A DNA stretch of 64,000 nt, taken from Ascaphus truei. Taxonomy: Eukaryota; Chordata; Amphibia; Anura; Ascaphidae. The DNA lies in NCBI GenBank assembly GCA_036426205.1, contig CM071568.1:35629623-35693622 (forward strand), written 5' to 3'. The notes below the pieces were generated by a model. It did no database searches. It had not been told where the DNA came from and worked only from the letters and a program-made list of their open reading frames with translations. The translations under genes were made by a program, and so were the position numbers. Below, piece by piece: positions 20,561 to 32,778 of the stretch (its first letter is position 1; each line of letters starts with the position of its first letter).

Positions 20561-20859
20561 TATTTTTTTAGTATACGATCGCCTGTAACAGCCTTGCATG
20601 GAGATACAGAATCTCCATGCAAATGTTACAAGCGGCTTTTTATTCTATCAGCTAGCGTACATAAAGGTTAAGAATGCTAGCAGGAGGAAAAAAAGCATCA
20701 CGTACGCTGTGGGTGTTCTGAGCTATTTTGAGCAGGTACGTTAAAAAATGGCCTCAAGGCCTTAGTGAATCGTGTCCCCGGCTTCACTTTTTAACGAACC
20801 TGTTTTTTGGCCAAATCAGAACGCAAAGCCATTGAGCTTAGTGCATAGCCCCCTATGTG

Positions 20860-21630
20860 CCTTACACCCTTGCATTAGAGCTGAAAGAATTAGGCAGCAT
20901 TGTTTTATGTGGCAATGCTGTGTTAGTGTTGGTTTGGTGAGGCCAAAAAGAAATGGTAAAAACAAAAATAATTTACATTTTACAGTATATCACAGGTGAA
21001 AGAGCTATACACAGAAAGTGCTATGATCTAACCATCCAGTCAATGAAAATGCATCTGTACCCAAATTATTCACAATCCATAATTTTACGTGAGGTGTGAT
21101 TTAATCTGGCTTCTCCTCAGTAGTTGGTGACTTGGTGACTAGTAGAATTTATGATTTTACCGTGATATGTTTGGTTAATAATAATTCCTAAATATTACAT
21201 TTTTTAACAGACTAGTTAAAAAGGCCATATTAGGAAAAATATATGTAGGTGGCATAATGCCATACATTCTGACTATAAATAGTTATTTTATAGCAATACA
21301 TCTTTTTTTTTTTAAATGTTCTTTCACCAGAGCATTAATACAGTAGATGTTTATGGTTCTGATATTGTTAGTAATATGTCATATTTGTACACTTAAATTC
21401 CCATAGTTTAAAGCTTATTACTAATTGTTTTTAAAATAGGTTCAATAGCAAGAGTAAAAAAGAGAATTAATTATATGAATCCTTGTCATATTTCCTCCTA
21501 AATACAGTATATCTTTTAGTATTCCTTATTTTTGTCAGGTTATAATGATTTCAATAATGAAAAGAGAATTTTATTATTTCAAATAAAAGATTGTGAGGAA
21601 TGAAAATACTTTGACATAGTAAAATATTTA
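20860..21630. other. No gene recognised; AT-rich sequence
   Basis: No coding or RNA motif. Several TACAGTA 7-mers lie here (about 20,980, 21,335 and 21,505). Confidence 0.4.
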
Positions 21631-21636
21631 TAGTTA

Positions 21637-21993
21637 CAGCAGGGCCCCGATTTACATCGTTCCACTTTACGGCGTTCCGCTTTACGGCGTTCCGCTCATA
21701 CAGCATTTCCCAATGTATACCCATATTCATTAGGCTCAGCGCTTGTTCCGTTTATCCGGCGATTTTCGGCATGACGTGCTCAGCAGCTGAGTATCCGGCT
21801 GTCACTAAGAAGCAATTTTAGCGCATGCGCAACTCCTTGTCAGATGCCCTTTGTCAGCGAAACAGTCGGTTTACAGCTCTGCATCTCTGTTTTCAAAGGT
21901 ACAATACAGTACAGTAGGGCCCCGCTTTACAGTGATTTCCGCTTTACAGCGGCGGCCTGGAATGGAACCCGCCGTATGAGCAGGGCCTTGCTG
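21637..21993. mobile_element. Tc1/mariner-type MITE with CAG...CTG ends and TA duplication
   Basis: TA at 21,635-21,636, left end CAGCAGGGCCCCGATTTAC; right end GCAGGGCCTTGCTG, then TA at 21,994-21,995. The right end reverse-complements to CAGCAAGGCCCTGCTCATAC, so the inverted repeat begins CAG. TA target duplication and ends starting CAG are Tc1/mariner hallmarks, and excision of such an element leaves TACAGTA or TACTGTA. A second internal left-like end (TACAGTAGGGCCCCGCTTTAC) is at 21,909. No transposase frame is present. Confidence 0.65.
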
Positions 21994-21999
21994 TATTTA

Positions 22000-22670
22000 C
22001 AAACAAATGTCTATTTTAATATAAAGAAAGTTTTGTAAACTTCTGATTTAATATTGTTATGCCCAAAAGTGGAGGAGATTTTCATACCCCATATCTGGTG
22101 ATAATTTAATCTGATAACAGCTTTTGGAGGCTGTTCTATGTAGCTACACCTTTTAGTATACAGTGAAATCACATCTGCCTGTCTGCAAAACGGATCCATT
22201 CTTTTTATTTATTTTTCTACTTTGATATATTCATGATTAAGTTACTACTTAATTATACTTATATTATTATCAAAGGTTACTTAATTATTTTCACATTCCA
22301 AGACCTGTTAGAAAGCACTAGAGAACACTCATTTTAGATTACTGTGACTATTAATTAATTGGCACTCAATACAGTCATATTAATTTTTGTTTATACTGGC
22401 TATTTTTTAAAGTATATTGGGTTTTAAAGACATTAATGAACTGACAAAGGTGTAATTAGCATTTTAATTGAATTTGAATTGTGCTGATAAGCAATTAATA
22501 CTATTGTTTTGCAAGAAATAAATTCATGGGTTGTATCTTTGTCACAGCTGCATACTTAGTGAATAAAATTACCATATTGGCCCGAATATGTCAACACGTA
22601 ATGTGACCCTAAAGTTTGAAGGTGTTCTACATGAAAAATAAAATGTGTTAGGCTGCTCATATACAGACAA
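22000..22670. other. No gene recognised; AT-rich sequence
   Basis: AT-rich with no motif-bearing open frame or repeat relation noticed. Confidence 0.4.
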
Positions 22671-22674
22671 GACC

Positions 22675-22870
22675 ACGACTATTCTAAAGCTTGCCTTAAA
22701 CTAGCCCGGTTGCATTCTGGGTATGTGCTGGGTATGTGCTGGGCTTGTTTAAGGCAAGTTTAAGGCATGTATTTAGAATGTACCTGGGTGTACTGTACCT
22801 GGGTCTTTTTGGTGATTGCCACTGGTTTGTGTTAGAATAGTCGCAGTCTCTGCTGTAATACGAGTACAGT
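22675..22870. mobile_element. Small TIR element (GACTATTCTAA ends), copy 1
   Basis: Left GACTATTCTAAAGCTTGCC and right TTAGAATAGTCG are inverted ends. GGTGATTGCC and TACCTGGGTC near the right end match the element at 46,105-46,450. It has short internal repeats (GGGTATGTGCT twice). Confidence 0.55.
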
Positions 22871-22879
22871 TTTCGGAAG

Positions 22880-25800
22880 CACATTTTTAGGAAAAAAATA
22901 TAGCACTATATTCAGGCCAATACAGTAGATGCTCTGCACTGGCAGATTTTATTTCAGCAAAATGAAATGAAGTGTTTTTCTCCATTCCATCACTCTATCC
23001 GTTATATTTTATATTGCTTATTAAATATATTTTTAAAATCATCAACACAGATCTAGACAACATATGTAGTGATAAGGTGTAAATTACTCCTATTTTTATA
23101 CACTGTGGTTCCTGCAACTTCTTGTTCTTCTGTTTGTACAGTAAGTCCAATGTTACATTATTGCAAGATGTATTTTATCGTTTTGTATGATACACTATGT
23201 CTAAAAAGGAAATGGTCCTAATAAACACATATACAGTATATATGTATATATACTAAGCAATGGCACTGTCACGTACGGCTCACCTGCGAGCACATGACCT
23301 GCATATGGGCCAAGAATAATATACACAGCTCTGGTTCAGACACTGTTCTCCTTGCATGGACCCTCATATGACTAATATCTCCCCTCAGTCCATCCCAATA
23401 TTCCATCTGTCATGAACAACACACTTGCATGTGACTTAGATGTGCAACCAGGGTTTATAAACACAGCTACTCTAGCCAACTCACCTTTCTCCTGTGCAAG
23501 GTACTTTCAATGAGTTAATATTTACCCCTTACTCGATTGCAATCATATCTTTTTGCTGTCACCACCCAAGAAATATTCAAATAAAATATGTAATTATCTT
23601 CCAGATCTAAAGACCCTGTTTAATAAAGAAAAACTGTTGTTGCAAAATGTGTCTGAAAATGTTACTGTCTACAAAGCGTGCAACAGTTCATTCAGAGCCC
23701 AACGCATTACTTATTAAAGATGGTTTTAATATATACATACAAATGCTTTAGTTTACAGAAAAAAGATTACTAAAAGAATAGACCGCTGCAAAAAATGCAG
23801 AATCGTTTCTTAAAATAATAAGGATAAAACCACCAGAAATCCCTATACAGTACGTTACCATATGTCATAGATCCTGTCCCATAGAGGTGACTGGAATAGA
23901 AGAGAATTCACATGTTCTAATACCAAACACACCTCTGTTGAATTCTGATTTTCATATTATCTTGGTGAGAATTTGTACTATTTCTTCTCAATTGAACCAA
24001 CATAAGCACACACATCTTTTTGTAAATCAGCAACTGGGTTGACAGTCTTACGACTTAGAAGAAAAATAAACAACCTTTATTGATGTTGAAAGTCTGCCTA
24101 AATATATGAAAGACCTCATATCTTAATTTCTTCAATACTTAAACAGACGCCATATTCACCGTGTTGACAGTCTAACAACTATTTTTGCAAGAGAAACAGT
24201 TATCTGTCTTTTGCACACCTTAATAATGAAGAGTGTGGTATGATTTGATTTAGGTTATTGCAACAATGCCAAAACATGTACCTATTATTATTCAGAATAG
24301 GTGTCATCACTTGATATCCTCATTTTTAATACAGTCCCCCAACTAAGTTGTGACCTGTTTGTCACATCTCTGTAGGATGCACAAATCATAATTTAAGAAT
24401 GTTGCAGTTTTATTTAAGGCTGACAGTCCAGGATCTGGCTATCATCTCTAGTCTTCTAAACTACAAATCTCACTTTTAGTGGGCCATCAATGATAACCCC
24501 CAATTAAGCCCTGTTTGTAGAGCAGCGCAAACACAGGAAGGGCCTTGACATGGCATTAACCCAATTTCTTGTATTTTTAAGTCAAACTGTAACCACATGA
24601 ACCCCTGAAGCACCAGATTGATTAAAAAACTTAATATTCCCCTACATTTTAGTAGAGTCAGAATTGAGGGTTTGCAATCCAAAACCCATGAAAAATGGAA
24701 TTTATATTATTCCCTGAATATGGACTCTGGGTACTCACGCTTTCCAAATTGCCCTGAACCACATGACTTCGTAGCCAACCGGAACTGAAACCACAAGACA
24801 ACATGAATTTCTGTTTTCTCTCAGATCTATTCTATTCTCACTGTATTTATCACTCAATATATACTGTATAGTCCCCCTTCCTTTGGCACCATTTTTCTAG
24901 GTGGGGGAATGGGGCAAATGGAGTGGGTGTAGGTTGAATGCACTTACGTTTATAAATATAAAATAAAATGAAAGCAAGAGAGACAAAGGGCCATATATAA
25001 ATGTGTTGTGTTATAAATTATTAAATTAAATAATTACATTATTATTTTTGTCATTTTGTTTATTGCATTTAAGAGATATTTACATATGAGAAATAATGCA
25101 TATAATTTTAGGATAAAAAGAGTATTTAACAAAGTCTGTAGAGGCCAAATGGGTCAAAATTAAAATAATAAACCAATTTAAATTGGAATATACAGTACGA
25201 TGCGGTACAACCACTTTCTCAAATTAACCTTTTTTTGTATCAAACAATATTATTTCAGCAGCTGTAGAAATAAGAAAATGTTTTTTCTTCCATTCATAAA
25301 AATAGAAAGTGAATGTCAAAGATTGTACAATTTCTCAGATCTATCTTCACAATATATTTTAAAGCAATCTTCATTAATTTGATAAATGTATTAAAGAATT
25401 TAGCAGTTTTTTGCCTTACCACAAAAAAATGCAGTATATCTGCCTTTGGGTTTTCACGTAATAAAACTCGTCGTTAGGTCTTCATTTTCTAGATGCCTAT
25501 GCCACAGAGATTCATAAGCTCTATGAATGATTTTAGTGTGTTTCCACGAAGGAATCCGCAAGTGCAATATAAAAAAAACTTCCCCTAGTTTACTCCTTAA
25601 CTGATTTCACCAACCAATATATACTGTAGTGTTTGTTCAGTGTTTTATTGGTTATCGAACAATGCCCCAAAATTCATTTTTAGACAATGAGCGTTAAATA
25701 GAAACAAAAAGAAATGTTGCCTATGAAATTATACCTTTCCATTCCATTCAGGATTCTGTGTTTTCCCGGGATGAAAGCAAACTGGGCTTGCCTGAGTTTT

Positions 25801-26095
25801 CAGAATCTTGTCTATACACTGGATTTTAAATTCTTCATTGGCTGCAGTTGCAACACCTTGGCTTTTATTACCTGTCTGTCATTTTGCTGAGGGGAGTTTT
25901 CAGCCTTGATGCAGGATGCCTGACAAATTATTGTTTTTACTGCTTGCTTACTTTCCTCTGAGTGCATTTCTCTATTTCGAAACCATGTTTTAACAGTGAT
26001 GAGTCTGTAAACCCCATTACAAGCAATCTTTAAAATTATACTAACTTACAGAGTTGTCATTTTAGTTAAGCACATATTTTAGTTAACACATCTAT
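22880..26095. other. Longest stretch without assignable features
   Basis: AT-rich DNA with scattered TACAGTA/TACTGTA 7-mers (e.g. 23,135, 23,230, 24,865, 25,190 and 25,625). Open frames are 60-70 codons and featureless. It is the best candidate for unmodified host intergenic or intronic DNA; no splice-flanked coding frame was seen. Confidence 0.45.
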
Positions 26096-26099
26096 GTAT

Positions 26100-26500
26100 T
26101 TTATTTATAAAATGTGTTACCAGGAGATAAGCAAAAAATAATCTCAGAGCCCGCAATTTGGGATATCCTTAACTGGGGTCTGTAGAGGTAACAGGTAATA
26201 AAGATCTGATCAAGATACAATGATCATCAAAAGGCAGAGTCAAGCACACCAAAAATGTAACAAAATACAATAAACTGCAAAAAAACAATAATTTTAATGA
26301 CTTAGAGATGTCAAAGTAGCATCCTACTATGATTTATTTACTTAATTAAAATGACCTTTTTTTGAAGTTTATTGAACTTCCTTACTTTTTGGTGTGCTTG
26401 ACTCTGCCTTTTGATTACTAGGAAATAATACATTTAGAGTTTTGTTTTCAAGTATTTCCTGGGCACAGAGGAATTCTGACAATACGTGGTTCCAGGTACA
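26100..26500. repeat. Dispersed repeat split by a small TIR element
   Basis: TTATTTATAAAATGTGTTACCAGGA (shown to 26,134 in pieces) and GAAATAATACATTTAGAGTT (from about 26,421) are adjacent in the uninterrupted copy at 51,278-51,400. Between them, AAAAGGCAGAGTCAAGCACA (26,229) and its inverse near 26,404 mark a foldback insertion with inverted ends of about 28 bp. Confidence 0.6.
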
Positions 26501-26578
26501 TTAAATGAACATACTATAGGTTATACCGGTACTTAAAATTTACAGACATTTCACGGATTATTAGAGATAATACACCTG

Positions 26579-26913
26579 CAGTCGCCATTATTCAAACACT
26601 TCACACGTTGTGTACATCGGAATACCGATGTCATGACGCGGGATGTCTTCCAACCTTAAGACGCGAGTGCGGCGAGTGCAGAAATGGCATTTTAGAATTC
26701 TGGTTTTTAAACACCTTAAATTGACACAGTAGCACAGTAGCACAGTACTGTACACATTCATTTCATTGCACCCTAAGAAACAGAATCCATGAAATTCAAC
26801 AAAGCAATCGCGATAAGCGCGGGTGCCTGGGGCGATTGATCGCCTTCATGCTGCGTGGAGTACAGCAGAGCACACCAAATCGATGCTGTGATTTGTTTGA
26901 ATAACGGCCGCTG
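26579..26913. mobile_element. MITE, copy 2 (TIR CAGYSGCC...)
   Basis: 335 bp, left CAGTCGCCATTATTCAAACA, right in reverse complement CAGCGGCCGTTATTCAAACA. It is homologous over its length to 6,563-6,916. Confidence 0.75.
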
Positions 26914-27319
26914 CAGCTGTATATGATTAAAGGAATTGGGGCTGACAAAACACCTAGCAGCAGGCAAACACAGATGTTAACCATTCGCAAACTGGTTTTA
27001 GGTAAGCAATACATGTTCAATCTTTAACTTTGTTTCACAACCTTTAAAAATACATTTGAGTTGTTTAGAAAAGATCAATCTTGGGCAAAGGCTTTTCAAG
27101 TTGCCTCATTTCATCTTATTATCTATTTCTAACAATTACATGAAAACTTAATTTTCAATTTTGCATTAAGGATATTTTAAATACTTCATCATCTATTAAA
27201 TCTTTTAAACAAAGAACAAGTTCAACACTTCTAATACTGATTAAAATGTTTCCAAGTAAGGCACTATGTTAATAAAGAAAGAACTTTAAGAAAAAGTCAG
27301 AATTGGAAAATACTGTTTT

Positions 27320-27840
27320 TGTATCTCGGGAAACAGGGGATCCCTGTGTCTGAAATTAACGTGCTTCAACTACGGAGATCCCCTGCTTCAGAACTACAGT
27401 ATGTTTTTAAAATAAAATAAAACAGCTACATTTCCTTAGGTAGTGAAGGGATTAAACCAAAGTACCTAGTTTGTTGGGAGAAGAGGGGGTGGGTGATGGG
27501 TGTTGTTGCCCCATGGTGGTTAGGCCTACTGGGATGGTTGCGGGATAGGTTAACCCCTTCATTACCTAAGTGGTTACTACTGGAGTTAATATCTCCCACT
27601 ACCTACATGAGAGGCCTAAACACCCACCCTGGAGAATCAATGCCCTTCACCCATCCACTCTACCCCCAACAAACTCCCCGCCAAAAAAGGAATGGGCCAA
27701 ATATGTCTACTAGTGCTTCTGCCCATTCAAAAACAGCACACAGAACAGTAAAATAGATCCTGGCAGGGGTAAGTACAACTTTTATTTACTGTATGCTGGC
27801 TGACTAATGCTTCAATCCTATATAATTTAAATTAAAAAAA
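27320..27840 (+). mobile_element. Composite element fragment E
   Basis: Contains a P2-type arm (27,325-27,400), GGTTAACCCCTTCATTACC at 27,549, and GGCAGGGGTAAGTACAAC near 27,765 matching the donor end of the exon-like unit in D. The acceptor half of that unit is lost. Confidence 0.5.
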
Positions 27841-27854
27841 AACATTGCTATCGC

Positions 27855-28000
27855 CAGTTAGAGATGCTCAGAGAGAGGTACCGATTTTGTCTGCTCTCTC
27901 TGCACAGCTCTTCCAGACTGGTGCAGCCCTGTAGGATTAACAGAGCAGTTTTATTCAGAGGCAGGGACGCCAATGTGTTAATCCTAATGGTCAATTAGTC
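27855..28000 (-). repeat. Dispersed repeat, shared with 48.4 kb
   Basis: In reverse complement, CAGTCTGGAAGAGCTGTGCA and the following ~60 bp match 48,428-48,500 in forward orientation. Class unknown. Confidence 0.5.
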
Positions 28001-28430
28001 TGGCTGTGGCGAATCCACAAGCAGGCAGTTGTCAGGCAGCTACCATCTGTGGTTTTCAGGAGGAATACTCGACAATACTGTGCACAGAATCTGGCTACAT
28101 CTGTATTGTTTGATATGATATCCCATTCATTTCAATGTAACTCACCACATATTCCCATAAAAACTTCAGGTAACTAAAAAGTATTTTTTCAAGTATGACA
28201 TAATTTTATTAGAGTATATTAAATGACAGTATAGAGATAAATAACAAAGATTTGGGGAAATATTACTATCTTCTTACAAAAATATAATCTTTTTCAACCG
28301 ACATCTTCTGGCTGTCTCTTGTGCAGTTTAAGCTGTAAAATAATTGTGAGATTAGGTATTAGTTATTAATAATTAGAACAACAGTATATATATATATATT
28401 ATATATTTATATATATAATATTTATTAGGT

Positions 28431-28736
28431 TATTTATGAATAACCTAATAAATCATCTTTGAATCCACAGGGAGAGCGGAGTACACAATACAGCTTTACA
28501 TTATAAAAGTTGTTTATATATATCACTGTAAATATTTAACAAAAACACAACTTTGTAAATATGGTCCTTAATAATTACTGTAAAAATGTTCAGTTTTGCC
28601 TAGCACAAATTCTATTTAACCATAATCATTTGATCTTTCCTTTCTTTTTTATACTTATTAAAACAACTTTTATGATGTAAAGCTGTATTGTGTACTCCGC
28701 TCTCCCTGTGGATTCAAAGATGATTTATTAGGTTAT
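28431..28736. mobile_element. MITE with ~85-bp inverted arms
   Basis: AATAACCTAATAAATCATCT at about 28,434 and its inverse ending near 28,735. The arms extend through CCACAGGGAGAGCGGAGTAC to GCTTTACAT. The interior is about 135 bp and AT-rich. Confidence 0.75.
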
Positions 28737-28749
28737 TCATAATGTAAGA

Positions 28750-29390
28750 AAGATATGCCAAATAATAAAGCTATTTTGAAAGAACTTGAGGCTGTTCTCA
28801 TCCTGAGTTTCCCTGCTGAATATAAGTGAGTGAATGTGTCCACTAGGATAGGCAAGGATTGGAACAGCTTAAAGACATGATACCAATAGGAAATAAGAGG
28901 TATAAGGGCTAGTAGCTGCTGTTTTTATCTTTGAAGTCTACATTTAAATATTTTTAAGGAAGGTGTGACTTTCTTGAGAGTGGGAACACTTTTAGAGGCA
29001 ATAGAATTTGTACTATGCCAACTTTTGAGAAAAAAGGCACCAGGAGCAGTGAATCATAATATGAGGGGCTTTATCTAGTGGCTGGTACTATTGGGCACAG
29101 CGGCTGCAATATCTAAAAGTGTGGAAAAATAATATATTGAAGAATAAAATCATTGGTGTTATAGTACAGTATTAAGCATGCTAATTGCAAAATATGTGAG
29201 AGGAGGCTGGGTATGTAGGGAGGGCAGTAGTGTGATGATGAAGGAGGGAAAGTGGTTGTCAAAGAAAATAAATAGTGCATAAGAAAACTTTGAGATTTAG
29301 CAGTAGCAAAATGTAGAAATTGGATGTTAAAATCTAATATGACGTTGAACATTTTGAAGTGTTATGGCATTGTGGGAAGATAGCAAATAT
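28750..29390. other. No gene recognised
   Basis: AT-rich; no coding motif or repeat relation noticed. Confidence 0.4.
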
Positions 29391-29397
29391 ACTGATG

Positions 29398-29565
29398 TAG
29401 TCAACGTTATTGCAACCCGCTACATACTTCCAGATGTGAAATACTGTAGCACAATTTAAATACCCCCTTTTCGCGCGCAGCTGATTGAAAACAATGGCCA
29501 CTTCCATCACAGTTGCATTGTGTATGTCCACTGCAGTGTGCCACGGGTTGCAATAATGTTGGCTA
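29398..29565. mobile_element. 168-bp MITE with 22-bp TIRs
   Basis: Left TAGTCAACGTTATTGCAACC; right end in reverse complement TAGCCAACATTATTGCAACC. If the outer TA is the target duplication it is Tc1/mariner-like; otherwise class is open. Confidence 0.65.
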
Positions 29566-29569
29566 TGTG

Positions 29570-30330
29570 TACTGTACATCTGTATAAAGAGAGATTAGCC
29601 CTTGGGGATGATACAGTAGATAATAGCAGCATGGGGAGATAAAAATGTTGGTAGGGTAAACTTGTTGAATGAAAATTAAAAAGGGGCATGCGTGAAAAAG
29701 TCATTATTAGAAGTGGCCTCAACAGATGGTGGTAACTACATATTGGAAATTGAATTTGCTTGTTTGAACATTTCTTAAAGCAGGATAAATTGAGACTGAC
29801 ATGCATAAATGTTGCTACAATAAGTATTTAGACAAAGAACAAATGCATATAGGTAAGTATGTTAATAGTATTGTTTAAAGCAAACAGCCCCCAGTTCTCA
29901 CTTACTGTACATACAGTATGAGAAAAGGCAAAACAGCTCCAGATTATCACAGTGTGACAACAATGCAAATAGTGAGTTAGCAAATTTAAAGTGAAGTTCA
30001 AAATTATATTAGACCGTGTTCCTCTGTTCTCTTTCTGGAGTCCAGGCCCATCCATGTTAGACAGGATTTGTCTGACACCCATGGCCTTTGTTCTCTGTTA
30101 GTTTGTCTTCATGGACTTCCATTTTTGTATCCACCCTGTGACTTCACTGCATTATGACAGCCAAAGAACCACTTCCCTACGCATTTTGCAATATGTTGCT
30201 TCATAAGGTGGTGGTAACCTGACATGCTTAATTCAATTAGCCAGTTTCAAATATAATTACAATGGTTTAATAGAATGAGTACAATAATAATATGTATAAA
30301 CTGTATTAAAGTTATTAACAGGATAGACAA
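29570..30330. other. No gene; one decayed hammerhead-like core (minus)
   Basis: At 30,184-30,207 the minus strand reads CTTATGAAGCAACATATTGC followed by AAAATGCGTAGG: a decayed core around a GCAA/TTGC stem. The rest is unassigned AT-rich sequence. Confidence 0.35.
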
Positions 30331-30339
30331 GAATGTGGT

Positions 30340-31075
30340 AAGGGCGCTCTAATACGGGGTCAAGACTGATCAATTAATCCAGATGATAGAAAAGCGGGTA
30401 AAATCCATAATTTATAAGCATTGGGGAATTCTCTGTATGGACCTGGTATTGTGTACTGTAAATATGTGGAGTCCGGCCCTAAATTCGTTTTTAGAAGGGC
30501 AAAAACCATTGCACCACCTAATGAAGTTTCTACCCTCATTATGAACACTTCATCCTTCTTTACGAAGGGCTAATTTCAATGTGGTGCTTGTAAAGCATGT
30601 AAACACATGAAACCTTCCAGCATAGTTTTTCTAACTCTCCACATCAAAAATTCAAGATCAACAATCCTATTAATTGTAATACTGTACACAATTTGTCATT
30701 TATCCCCTAACCTGTGGGTGTGGAATGAGGTACGTAGGGAGAACTACTGGAGCTTTAAAAAAATTGAATCCTTGAACATTTAAGACTAATTAGGATCAAG
30801 GATTTAACTCAGCTGGTATCGAAACATTTTGCTGAGTGCAAAAATGGTGAAATCAAAAATGTTTCCTTCTTGGGATAGAAAAGGTTATTAAAAAAGATAG
30901 AGGGGGAGATTCTGTCAACCTACTAGACCGAAGGGAGGCATTTTGGATTTTCCCATAAAGAACTCCCTCCCTCTTGGGATGAATGCAGAGTGGAATATCA
31001 GTCACTTTCTTAAATAGTTTTCTAAATAATCTTCCTTAATGATTTCTCATTTAATACTTCAATTATATACCAAGA
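30340..31075 (+). pseudogene. Penelope-like element, linker and GIY-YIG endonuclease, frameshifted
   Basis: Plus-strand frames give FQCGACKACKHMK (about 30,574), a Cys-rich linker, then YPLTCGCGMRYVGRTTG (about 30,702-30,750) with the GIY-YIG core, then AECKNGEIKNVSFLG and LLDRREAFWIFP (about 30,830-30,950), the endonuclease C-terminal signature. Stops and frameshifts are present. One shift is a 5-bp TACTGTA insertion at 30,680-30,686. The copy is cut at 31,075 by composite element C; sequence after 42,905 probably continues it, ending in the tail at 43.85-44.15 kb. Confidence 0.8.
30680..30686 (+). other. Excision-footprint-like TACTGTA in a Penelope coding frame
   Basis: GTAATACTGTACACAATTTG interrupts the endonuclease frame. 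Without the five extra bases the upstream frame (INCNT) runs directly into VIYPLTCGCG, the expected spacing for this family. Confidence 0.7.
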
Positions 31076-31506
31076 GGGTCATGCAGTAAGCGGCGGAAAA
31101 TTGCATTCGCCAGGGATTTGAATTCTCCATGTTTCTGGCGTGTTGCCCTCACTGTATGCAGGAAGGGCCGAATCCCTGACGAATCACAGCGAGAGCAACA
31201 TAGCCAAACATGGCGAGTAACCGGAGGCGAGACAGTCTGCCTGGCGAGAAGCTGCCGAGAAGCCGTTCCCTGCCAAGATGTGTCTGCAGCAGAGTGAGAT
31301 CCGCCGCTCTCTCGGCGCAAACATCGGCACATTAAAAAATCTTTTAAATATAATTGTCTTCATAGTGTACATGTGCAGGGGGTCTCCGGAGCTGAACCGC
31401 ATTGGTTTCAGGTCTGGGGACCCCCTGCTTCCCGAGATACAGGCCCCATTATGAGGTGCCGGTATCCTTCTGCATTTAAATGTCCCGATCACGTGAACGT
31501 GGAATG

Positions 31507-31510
31507 TAAG
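31507..31510 (+). repeat. Target-site duplication TAAG (left)
   Basis: TAAG precedes the 5' LTR and recurs at 39,936-39,939 after the 3' LTR. Confidence 0.8.
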
Positions 31511-32758
31511 TGTAGCCAGGTCTCCTTTGTCCTACGACCCCCCCTCTTACCTCCGCTGACGGGGGTCACTCGACAGACCCGCCGGCACTTCTAGAGAGTG
31601 TGGGCCAGTGCAGGGAGCGCTTTTGGCGTCTCCGAGTTCCCGGCGGCTTCCGAGCAGGGCGTCGCCATCTTTATTTAGTTCGTGCATGCGCAGTGCCACA
31701 ATTCATATGGCGGCCAGCCAGAGACATTGCGCATGTGCAGTGATAATGCGTGAATGCTGGTCAATAGGGAGAGGGCTCTAAGCAGGGACGACAGCTCCCA
31801 TGAGCCTTAGGAGCGCCCCACATGAACCCAGGGAGCCAATAGGGCTAGAGAATTCCCTTGCACAGAGGGATTGATACATTTCGCCGGCTCTGAGCATGTT
31901 AGTCAGTCAGGACCAGGAAGAGCTAGGGGAAGGAGGTGAGTGCAGGGGTCAGTGACCCACTGCATTAGGCCAGTAACCCCCTAGGCCCCAGATAGGTTCT
32001 GAACTCCCCAGATTGTGGTGCTACAGGGACAGGCCCTAGGCTAGGGACCCTGTCACAGTAGTACTAGTGTTAGATAGGGACACAGCGGACGCTACGGTCC
32101 CCGAGAAGAGACTTTTGCTCAAGTCTGTGCTAAAGAGACAGAGACTATCTCCAGGGTGGGATCGCCCCTGGCGGACCCTCGTGTGAGGAAGCATTGGATG
32201 ACAGATGGGATCACCAAGCGGCAGATCCTTTTTGAAGTTGATTGCTGGCCCGAGTGCAGGAGTGCTCGGCAGGTACCTTCCTAAGTGCACCAACGTATCA
32301 TATATATATTCATTACACAGTGGCAGCGCTGACCACGGGACAAAGGGGTTAGGCTGTGGACATGGTGTGGGGATACACGGTGGTGGGTAGGTACACTCCT
32401 AGTGGAGTGAAAGACACTTTGGACTGAGTTATATTTGTGGAGTTACCCTCTAGGGGAAGTATTACTATTATCAAGGTGTGTGATTATTTTGCATTACAGT
32501 AAAGTGGTTATATACATTCCTGTGTATGTGTTTATTGTATATGTGGGTCCGTGTAGGCAACCCTCTACATTCTTAGAACCCTACACAGGTGGAGGCGCTG
32601 TGAATCAGATCGAGCTGAATGTCTCATCCAAGGTTCCCAACAAGCGGAAGCTTAGGTCTCTTGTGAACCTACAGGTGTATGCACCACACCTGGTAACACA
32701 TAGGTTCCCACACCCTCACACTATACCTGTGATTGGGGCGGAGGGAATACCCGTTACA
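31511..32758 (+). repeat. 5' LTR of the gypsy element
   Basis: Starts TGTAGCCAGGTCTCC and ends CCCGTTACA. It matches 38,678-39,935 throughout. It lacks the TACAGTA insertion that the 3' LTR has at 39,697-39,703, and its two NRF1-like palindromes are mutated. Confidence 0.95.
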
Positions 32759-32760
32759 TT

Positions 32761-32778
32761 TGGAGGCACTGCTGAGAT
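32761..32778 (+). promoter_or_regulatory. Primer-binding site
   Basis: TGGAGGCACTGCTGAGAT begins 2 nt after the 5' LTR. The TGG start pairs with the CCA end of a tRNA; the tRNA was not identified. Confidence 0.75.

Larger units (their letters stand above)
17066..20853. mobile_element. Composite TIR element B, complete, 3.8 kb, TAT duplication
   Basis: Left end GGGGGCTATGCACTAAGCTC (17,066); the right end reverse-complements to GGGGGCTATGCACTAAGCTC (20,853), a 20-bp perfect inverted repeat. TAT lies on both outer sides (17,063-17,065 and 20,854-20,856), a 3-bp duplication as in PIF/Harbinger-type elements, though TAT is not their usual TWA. The interior carries two inverted exon-like units (17,495-17,563 minus, 19,677-19,745 plus), TTAACCCCTTAA hairpins, a GC-rich block near 18,850-19,320 and two palindromes (19,925-20,200 and 20,296-20,560). 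No transposase frame was recognised, so it appears non-autonomous. Class assignment is inference. Confidence 0.75.
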
